Of a DNA stretch of 7,101 nucleotides, positions 1 to 4,605 are shown piece after piece. A program made the position numbers and the translations under genes. The DNA comes from JANPPS01 sp031428635 (GTDB taxonomy: Bacteria > Pseudomonadota > Alphaproteobacteria > Acetobacterales > Acetobacteraceae). The notes below the pieces were generated by a model. The model was not told the DNA's origin and ran no database searches. It saw nothing but the letters and a program-made list of their open reading frames with translations. The DNA lies in the NCBI GenBank assembly GCA_031428635.1, contig JANPPS010000004.1, forward strand, positions 1-7,101. Direction: 5' to 3'. Position 1 is the stretch's first letter. Each line of letters starts with the position of its first letter.

Positions 1-439
1 CCACGGCCTGGGGCTAGAGGCCGCGCAGGGTCTGTTTCTGACCGAAAGCTTTTATTGGGACCTGAACGACCGCAGCCGCGCGTTCACGAAGCGGTTCGAG
101 GCACGGATGCCCGGCAGCAAGCCTAACATGACCAATGCCGGCGTGTACTCTGGCATACTTCACTACCTGAAGGCGGTGAAGGATGTGGGGGTGACCAACC
201 GGGCCGATGGTGCGGCGGTCGTCGCGCGTATGAAGGCCATGCCCGTGTCGGATGACGCATACCCGGCTGCTACAATCCGGGAGGACGGGCTGGTCTTGTT
301 CCCGTCCTACTTGTTCGAGGTCAAGAAACCAGCCGAGAGCAAGTACCCGTGGGACTACTTCAAGCTGGTGGCCGAAACGCCCGCGGCCGAAGCCTGGAAG
401 CCGCTGGCGACGGTTGGCTGCCCGTTGGTAAAGGTCTGA
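1..439 (+). CDS. ABC transporter substrate-binding protein, LivK-like, C-terminal part only
   Basis: This is the C-terminal 145 residues of a periplasmic solute-binding protein of the branched-chain amino acid/amide (HAAT, Peripla_BP_6) class. The reading frame is open from position 2 to the TGA at 437-439, and the beginning lies outside the window, so signal peptide and N-terminal lobe cannot be seen. Recognisable family traits are an AAQGL/TESFYWDLND stretch near the left edge, GVYSGILHYLKAV at about residues 48-60, an IREDG segment, the YLFEVKKP strand, WDYFKLV, and a C-terminal GCPLVKV ending. The protein would capture the ligand and deliver it to the LivH/LivM permease encoded 1 nt downstream. 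The ligand cannot be told from this fragment; amino acids, amides and short carboxylates are all known for the class. The first internal ATG (107) is not the true start, because homologous sequence continues upstream of it. Confidence 0.9.
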   Translation, partial: HGLGLEAAQGLFLTESFYWDLNDRSRAFTKRFEARMPGSKPNMTNAGVYSGILHYLKAVKDVGVTNRADGAAVVARMKAMPVSDDAYPAATIREDGLVLFPSYLFEVKKPAESKYPWDYFKLVAETPAAEAWKPLATVGCPLVKV

Positions 440-440
440 C

Positions 441-1484
441 ATGTCGGCGACGACCTCTCGCACACCCAGCATCCCGCGCACTTGGCTGATCTCGGGCGGG
501 GTCGTCATCGTGTTGTTGGCTGGCTTGATGCTGATCGGGCCGGCACAGGTCGGTCAATTCCTGTACCGGCCGCCGCAGCTTCTATACGGGCAATTGCTGC
601 TGGGGCTGATCAATGGCGCATTCTACGCCTTACTATCACTAGGTCTGGCCGTTATTTTCGGCATGCTGAACATCATTAACTTCGCCCATGGTGCGCTGTT
701 CATGATGGGGGCGTTCGCGGCGTGGATGTTGATGTCGCCGAATATCTGGCTGGGTATGATATCGCCGAGTTTGGTTGTGCCGGATTGGCTTTCCCTGGGC
801 TATTGGCCGGCACTGGTCGTGGCGCCGCTGTTGGTAGGTGCGATGGGGCTCGTGCTGGAAAAGTTCATCATCAGCCGGCTATACAAGCTCGATCACCTAT
901 ACGGACTGTTGCTGACGTTTGGCCTGGCTTTGATCATCGAGGGGCTGGCGCGTAACGCGTTCGGCAGCTCGGGCATGCCCTACCGGGTGCCGGAAAGTTT
1001 GGCAGGGGGCGTGAACCTCGGCTTTATGTTCATGCCGATCTATCGCGGCTGGGTGCTGGTGGCCGCGGCGGTGATGTGCCTCGTGACATGGTTGTTGATC
1101 GAGAAGACGCAGTTGGGCGCACGGCTGCGCGCGGCGACGGAGAACCCGGGTCTGGTGCAGGCATTCGGCGTGAACGTGCCGCGGATGATCAGCTTGACCT
1201 ATGCCGGCGGCGTGGCACTCGCGGCGTTCGCGGGCGTGTTGGCGGCGCCGATCTACTCGGTAAATCCGAACATGGGCAGTAACTTTATCATTACCGTGTT
1301 CGCGGTTGTAGTTATTGGCGGTATGGGAAGTATCCTCGGTAGCATCGTGACCGGGTTTGGCCTCGGCATCGTCGAGGGACTGACGAAGGTCTATTATCCC
1401 GAGGGTTCGGCCACGGTCATCTTTGTTGTCATGGTTATCGTGTTACTGGCCCGGCCGGCTGGGTTGTTTGGAAAAGTAGCATGA
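441..1484 (+). CDS. livH: Branched-chain amino-acid-type ABC transporter permease LivH
   Basis: This 347-residue integral inner-membrane protein is one of the two permease subunits of a LivKHMGF-type importer. The start ATG follows the binding-protein stop by 1 nt, with a Shine-Dalgarno-like AAAGG at 430-434, 6 nt upstream. About eight or nine hydrophobic segments are visible (roughly residues 15-33, 50-76, 84-99, 121-141, 152-170, 202-220, 250-270, 282-308, 322-337). The LivH signature AVIFGMLNIINFAHGA is at residues 70-85. The cytoplasmic EAA-like loop that contacts the ATPase reads GARLRAATENPGLVQAFGV at about 226-244, and the conserved GGMGSILGSIVTG is at 293-305. It is slightly longer than the classical E. 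coli LivH (about 308) because of an N-terminal extension and a longer loop after segment three. The symbol denotes the family; the substrate is not proven. The stop TGA overlaps the livM start. Confidence 0.93.
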   Translation: MSATTSRTPSIPRTWLISGGVVIVLLAGLMLIGPAQVGQFLYRPPQLLYGQLLLGLINGAFYALLSLGLAVIFGMLNIINFAHGALFMMGAFAAWMLMSPNIWLGMISPSLVVPDWLSLGYWPALVVAPLLVGAMGLVLEKFIISRLYKLDHLYGLLLTFGLALIIEGLARNAFGSSGMPYRVPESLAGGVNLGFMFMPIYRGWVLVAAAVMCLVTWLLIEKTQLGARLRAATENPGLVQAFGVNVPRMISLTYAGGVALAAFAGVLAAPIYSVNPNMGSNFIITVFAVVVIGGMGSILGSIVTGFGLGIVEGLTKVYYPEGSATVIFVVMVIVLLARPAGLFGKVA

Positions 1485-2464
1485 TGGAAGGTAGTACCGT
1501 CCTCGTACTACCTCGGGCACGGCCGTTTACGCTGCTGGGTTTCTCGGCGGCGCAGGCGACGGCACTCGTATTACTGCTGGCCGCTATCGTGTCCGGGCCG
1601 TTCTTGATCTACCCGGTCTTTCTGATGAAGGTGCTTTGCTTTGCGCTGTTTGCCTGCGCGTTCAACCTGTTGATCGGGTTTGTGGGGCTGATGAGCTTTG
1701 GCCACGCCGCCTATTTCGGCATGGGCAGCTACGTCACCGCCTGGACGGCCAAGACGTGGCATGTGTCGCCCGAGATCGCGATCCTGTTGGGCGGCTGCGC
1801 AGGGGCGGCGCTGGGGACGGTGTTCGGATGGCTTGCGATCCGGCGGCAGGGGCTGTACTTCGCCATGATTACACTGGCGCTGGCACAGATGAACTACTTC
1901 TTCTGTCTACAGGCGCCGTTCACGGGCGGTGAGGACGGTATTCAGCAGGTGCCGCGCGGCGCGCTGTTCGGGCTGATCTCACTCAGTCCGGACCTTGCGA
2001 TGTACGCTGTCGTCGCGGTCGTGTTCCTGATCTTTTTCCTGCTGATCCACCGCATCGTCCACTCGCCGTTCGGGCAGGTGCTGAAGGCCATCCGGGAGAA
2101 CGAGCCGCGGGCCGTGTCGCTCGGCTACCGGGTAGACGACTACAAGCTGGTGGCGTTCATCCTGAGTACCTTCATCGCGGGCATCGCGGGCGGGACAAAG
2201 GCGCTGGTGTTCGGGATCGCCACGTTGACGGACGTGAACTATGCGATGTCGGGGGAGGTTGTTCTGATGGCGCTCCTGGGCGGCCTGGGTACCATCTTCG
2301 GCCCGGTCGTCGGCGCCAGCGTGATCGTCTGGACCGAAAGCGCGCTGTCGGGCGCCGGTTCGTGGGTGACGGTGGCGCAGGGCGTGATCTTCGTCGCCTG
2401 CGTGCTCGCGTTCCGCAGGGGGATCATTGGTGAGATCGGAGCGCTAATCCGGCGGCCGTTGTAG
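1481..2464 (+). CDS. livM: Branched-chain amino-acid-type ABC transporter permease LivM
   Basis: This is the second permease subunit, 327 residues, partner of LivH in the inner membrane. LivM signatures are GFVGLMSFGHAAYFGMGSY at residues 66-84, RRQGLYFAMITLALAQM at 121-137, GEDGIQ at 150-155, the EAA-like ATPase-contact loop SPFGQVLKAIRENEPRAVSL at 195-214, and GGLGTIFGPVVGA at 267-279. The start ATG (1481) forms an ATGA overlap with the LivH stop, which suggests translational coupling; a second ATG follows immediately at 1484 and cannot be excluded. Only a weak GGA-type ribosome site lies upstream (about 1470-1472). A perfect 9-bp inverted repeat covers codons 3-11. No ATP-binding genes follow: the next gene is on the other strand, its stop 6 nt away, so the transporter's LivG/LivF must be encoded upstream or elsewhere. 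Confidence 0.93.
   Translation: MMEGSTVLVLPRARPFTLLGFSAAQATALVLLLAAIVSGPFLIYPVFLMKVLCFALFACAFNLLIGFVGLMSFGHAAYFGMGSYVTAWTAKTWHVSPEIAILLGGCAGAALGTVFGWLAIRRQGLYFAMITLALAQMNYFFCLQAPFTGGEDGIQQVPRGALFGLISLSPDLAMYAVVAVVFLIFFLLIHRIVHSPFGQVLKAIRENEPRAVSLGYRVDDYKLVAFILSTFIAGIAGGTKALVFGIATLTDVNYAMSGEVVLMALLGGLGTIFGPVVGASVIVWTESALSGAGSWVTVAQGVIFVACVLAFRRGIIGEIGALIRRPL
1489..1513 (+). repeat. Perfect 9-bp inverted repeat at the 5' end of livM
   Basis: The left arm AGGTAGTAC (1489-1497) and the right arm GTACTACCT (1505-1513) are exact reverse complements separated by 7 nt. In the mRNA this would form a stem-loop beginning five bases after the livM start codon, inside the footprint of an initiating ribosome. 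The repeat is seen directly. A role in damping independent livM initiation, and so enforcing coupling to livH translation, is an inference. Confidence 0.6.
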
Positions 2465-2467
2465 CGC

Positions 2468-2491
2468 CCGTTACCCACAAGACCGTAACGG
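2468..2491. terminator. Stem-loop between convergent livM and kinase genes, possible bidirectional terminator
   Basis: CCGTTAC (2468-2474) and GTAACGG (2485-2491) form a perfect 7-bp stem with a 10-nt loop. It starts four bases after the livM stop codon and covers the kinase stop codon (TAA, 2473-2471) and its last codons. Position between two converging genes fits a shared transcription end. Neither side is followed by a T-tract, so it is not a canonical intrinsic terminator; Rho-dependent ending or simple 3' end protection is equally possible. Confidence 0.35.
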
Positions 2492-3679
2492 CATGCGGAA
2501 CGTGAAGGTTGTTTCCTCCTCCGTGGACTCGACCGTGAGCGTGCCACCGTGGGCCTTCGCAATCTCCTGCGAGATATAAAGCCCAAGACCCAGTCCCTGC
2601 TGGCTCGGGCGATGTTCGCCCCGTGCGAATGGTTCGAACAGCGAACCACGCATGCCCTTGGGGATGGGCGGCCCGGCATTGGACACCGAAAGCGTAAACC
2701 ACCCCTCCACCGTCCGCGCGACGATCCGTACGGGCTTATTGGGCGCCCCATGGCTCAGGGCATTGGCAATCAGGTTCGACGCAAGCTGGCCAACCCGGCG
2801 TAGGTCGCAGGCGACCGGTTGAGTAATGGCGAACGCGCTCGTGATCAGACGATCCGGAGCACCGATCTGTAACTCGGCGACGATTTGTCGGAGCACCACT
2901 TCAACCGAGCGGTCGGTGTCCCATTCGAGCAATAAGCCGTCGCCCAACCGCCCGCGCGCAAAATCCAACACGTCATCGATCAACCCGGCCATACGCGAGA
3001 CACTCTGGTGGATCATTCCCACGACCTTGGTCGCCCGATCATTCAGCGGCGTCCGCTCCAGTAGGCCCACGCCCGCGGCGATACCGGCCAATGGGTTGCG
3101 CAGGTCGTGGCCGAGTACGGCGATGAACTGCTCGCGCAATGCGGAAATGGCTTGCTCGTTCCTGAGATCGGCGCGGGCTGTCAGTGTTAGCTGCTCTAGG
3201 CGACGCCGCGCCTCCTCGGCCATCTCCCGCGCGTTGACCAAGCCGCGCTCGTACCGCCGCCGCTCGGTCGCGTTGAACACGGTCATGCGGATAAAGACGT
3301 GCCCGCCTACGGCATCCCGCCGCTCGGCCGCGTTGACCAGTACGGCAAGCCGCTGCCCGTCCTGCATAACTAGGTCGAGGGCAACTTCGCTGACTATGCC
3401 TTGCAGATGTAGCAGCGGCAGGAACTGCAATTCATAGAAGATCTGGCCAGCCCCCGTGAGCAAGCGATGGACTTGGGTTCCGACCAATTCGTTCGGAGCG
3501 TACCCGAGCCACCGTGAGAGCGTCGCGTTTACCTTGAATATCGACCCGGTCGACTCGATCGAAAAATAGCCGCACGGCGCATTCTCATACAGATCCTCGA
3601 GGTCTTCGGACGGTCCGGTCGGCGGCGCGGTATTTTCAGACAAAGGTACGGATCGCCGCGATCGTTTCGCCGGGCGCAC
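2471..3679 (-). CDS. PAS-domain sensor histidine kinase, partner of the RsbQ-like hydrolase
   Basis: This is a soluble sensor kinase of 402 residues from a GTG at 3679. Domains in order: one PAS domain (about 26-142, starting EDLYENAPCGYFSI); a charged, probably coiled-coil linker (about 143-187); a HisKA dimerisation/phosphoacceptor region with FIAVLGHDLRNPL, giving H191 as the phosphorylated histidine; and a HATPase_c domain (about 286-398) with N box NLIANALSHG (N306), G1 box NAGPPIP (334-340), F box LFEPF (347-351) and G2 box GLGLGL (362-367). The first Asp of the usual G1 DxGxG is Asn334, a variant I recall from other kinases, so activity is still expected. No transmembrane segment or receiver domain is seen, and no response regulator is encoded in the window. 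The gene overlaps the hydrolase gene by 44 nt with the GTG start. A TTG at 3643 would give a 390-residue protein starting MSENTAPP and only 8 nt of overlap, and is at least as likely. Neither has a clear ribosome site, so translational coupling is expected. Confidence 0.9.
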   Translation of the reverse strand: MRPAKRSRRSVPLSENTAPPTGPSEDLEDLYENAPCGYFSIESTGSIFKVNATLSRWLGYAPNELVGTQVHRLLTGAGQIFYELQFLPLLHLQGIVSEVALDLVMQDGQRLAVLVNAAERRDAVGGHVFIRMTVFNATERRRYERGLVNAREMAEEARRRLEQLTLTARADLRNEQAISALREQFIAVLGHDLRNPLAGIAAGVGLLERTPLNDRATKVVGMIHQSVSRMAGLIDDVLDFARGRLGDGLLLEWDTDRSVEVVLRQIVAELQIGAPDRLITSAFAITQPVACDLRRVGQLASNLIANALSHGAPNKPVRIVARTVEGWFTLSVSNAGPPIPKGMRGSLFEPFARGEHRPSQQGLGLGLYISQEIAKAHGGTLTVESTEEETTFTFRMPLRSCG

Positions 3680-4427
3680 TGAGGTGGGGGCAGTGGCCGG
3701 TCGCGCGCATCTGCACGAGCGTGCTGCCGGCGATGCTGCGGTGAACGAATTCGCCGACCTCGGTTGAGGCGATCACGTCGTCGCTGCACTGCAAGATCAG
3801 GGTGCGGGTGTTCACGCGCGGAAGATCGGCTCGGTTGTCGGACGTGAACGTAACACGGGCAAATGCCTTGGCCAGGGCCGGATCGGTACGGCATAAACGG
3901 CTTGCCAGCTCGTCCGCCAACTCTGGCTGGTTGGGGTTGGCCATAATCACGGGCGCCATCGCAGCCGACCAGCCTAGGTAGTTGTCGTCCATCGACTGCA
4001 GAAGTTCCTCGATGTCCTCGGCGCTGAAGCCGCCATGATACGCCGCGTCGTCAATATAGCACGGCGAAGGCCCAATCAGCACCAAGCTGTCGAACAGTTC
4101 CGGCGCGGTGATGGATGCAAGAACACCGATCATGCAGCTAACGGAATGACCGACGAAAACAATGTTTTTAAGCTTCTGGTCCCGAATAATTTCGATCAGG
4201 TCGTCCGCATAGCCCGAAAGGCTACTGTACTTCACAGGATCAAAGGCGGAGAGATCGGACTCCCCTGCACCGACGTGATCGAACAAAACAGTCTGAAAAT
4301 CTGCGGCGAAGGCCGGGGCTACGAAGCGCCACATATTCTGGTCACACCCGAGACCGTGTGCAAATACCATCGATCGCTTGCCTTCGCCGTACAAACGAAC
4401 GTTGTTCCGCGCGGCTACCAGCGACAT
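3636..4427 (-). CDS. Alpha/beta hydrolase, RsbQ-like signalling type
   Basis: This 263-residue cytoplasmic protein has the alpha/beta-hydrolase fold and strongly resembles B. subtilis RsbQ (269 residues) along its whole length. Shared stretches, as I recall RsbQ, include GCDQ and VAPAF after the first strand (27-40), the VFVGHSV nucleophile elbow (90-96), GPSPCY (119-124), the FSAEDIEELL lid segment, LILQCSDD (210-217) and GHCPH (244-248). The expected catalytic triad is S95, D217 and H245, all present. It also belongs to the wider superfamily of the plant receptors KAI2 and D14. RsbQ is needed with the PAS domain of RsbP for energy-stress signalling; here the gene is followed, with overlap, by a PAS histidine kinase, so it is most likely the ligand-processing half of that sensor rather than a catabolic enzyme. 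The start ATG (4427) has GGAGA about 11 nt upstream. The first half of the gene appears less GC-rich than the flanking acyltransferase gene. Its ligand is unknown. Confidence 0.9.
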   Translation of the reverse strand: MSLVAARNNVRLYGEGKRSMVFAHGLGCDQNMWRFVAPAFAADFQTVLFDHVGAGESDLSAFDPVKYSSLSGYADDLIEIIRDQKLKNIVFVGHSVSCMIGVLASITAPELFDSLVLIGPSPCYIDDAAYHGGFSAEDIEELLQSMDDNYLGWSAAMAPVIMANPNQPELADELASRLCRTDPALAKAFARVTFTSDNRADLPRVNTRTLILQCSDDVIASTEVGEFVHRSIAGSTLVQMRATGHCPHLSAPGETIAAIRTFV

Positions 4428-4445
4428 GGGGTCTTATTTCTCCAA

Positions 4446-4473
4446 TTACGGGCCGTAAAGCTGCGCTCCGTAA
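4446..4473. promoter_or_regulatory. Palindrome TTACGGGCCGTAA plus a direct CCGTAA repeat, possible operator
   Basis: Positions 4446-4458 form a perfect 13-nt palindrome (TTACGG, central G, CCGTAA). The half-site CCGTAA recurs at 4468-4473, 15 nt after the first, followed by CGG. The element sits directly upstream of the hydrolase ribosome site (GGAGA, 4443-4439). Dyad symmetry plus a spaced half-site is typical of a regulator-binding site; alternatively the palindrome could form a small hairpin in the hydrolase mRNA leader. The sequence is seen directly, the function is inferred. Confidence 0.4.
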
Positions 4474-4571
4474 CCGGTGCACGGTCGCCCATCTAACCCA
4501 GTCCTCGGAGGGAACATAGGTTGTTATGCCCGCCTGGGAAACGCTCCTGACCATGTCATCACCGCCGGCCA

Positions 4572-4580
4572 TGCTATACC
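4572..4580 (+). promoter_or_regulatory. Possible extended -10 promoter element of the Pat-like gene
   Basis: TGCTATACC fits an extended -10 pattern (TGn followed by a TATAAT-like hexamer, matching TATA and missing the last two bases). A start of transcription near 4587 would give a leader of about 19 nt before the ATG at 4606. No good -35 hexamer lies at 16-18 nt spacing; CTGACC at 4547-4552 is too far away. Weak evidence only. Confidence 0.3.
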
Positions 4581-4593
4581 GCGCGACAGCAAC

Positions 4594-4598
4594 AGGAG
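4594..4598 (+). promoter_or_regulatory. Ribosome binding site that sets the start of the Pat-like gene
   Basis: AGGAG lies 7 nt before the ATG at 4606 and only 4 nt before a GTG at 4603. The spacing favours the ATG, which is used for the gene call; the alternative would add one residue. Confidence 0.75.
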
Positions 4599-4605
4599 CC
4601 GCGTG

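Larger units (their letters stand above)
4428..4605. other. Divergent intergenic region between the hydrolase-kinase unit and the acyltransferase gene
   Basis: These 178 nt must carry the leftward promoter of the hydrolase-kinase unit and the rightward promoter of the Pat-like gene. A palindrome with a repeated half-site lies near the hydrolase end, and a likely extended -10 element and ribosome site lie near the other end. On the minus strand I found only weak promoter-like hexamers (for example TATGTT around 4513-4518) and do not call one. An open frame of about 76 codons crosses the region on the minus strand but resembles nothing and overlaps the hydrolase gene out of frame. Confidence 0.7.

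Noticed and set aside
331..340. Possible inactive kinase because G1 box begins with Asn rather than Asp (residues 331-340 of the kinase)
   Set aside because: NxGxP variants of the G1 box occur in kinases thought to be active, and the H, N, F and G2 boxes are all intact. The coordinates given here are protein residues, not window bases.
14..508. Minus-strand open frame of 164 codons opposite the binding-protein gene
   Set aside because: It lies antisense to a gene with clear family similarity, shows no recognisable domain, and is Arg/His/Gly/Val-rich as expected for a shadow frame in GC-rich DNA.
3258..3339. Imperfect 22-bp direct repeat (20 of 22 identical) at 3258-3279 and 3318-3339, exactly 60 nt apart
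   Set aside because: Both copies lie in frame in the kinase PAS region and encode similar short stretches (VNAAERR and FNATERR) that I believe are conserved in this PAS family. Protein constraint plus codon bias explains the likeness.
2826..3437. Plus-strand open frame of 203 codons inside the kinase gene
   Set aside because: It is fully antisense to the PAS/HisKA coding region and has a Ser/Arg-rich composition without motifs. The minus frame has all kinase boxes.
4035..4496. Plus-strand open frame of 153 codons across the hydrolase gene start
   Set aside because: It is antisense to the RsbQ-like hydrolase, resembles nothing, and runs through the intergenic region by chance.
4342..4572. 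Minus-strand open frame of 76 codons upstream of the hydrolase gene
   Set aside because: It overlaps the hydrolase gene in another frame and has no recognisable motif. I considered a leader peptide, but it is long, has no clear ribosome site and covers the putative operator.
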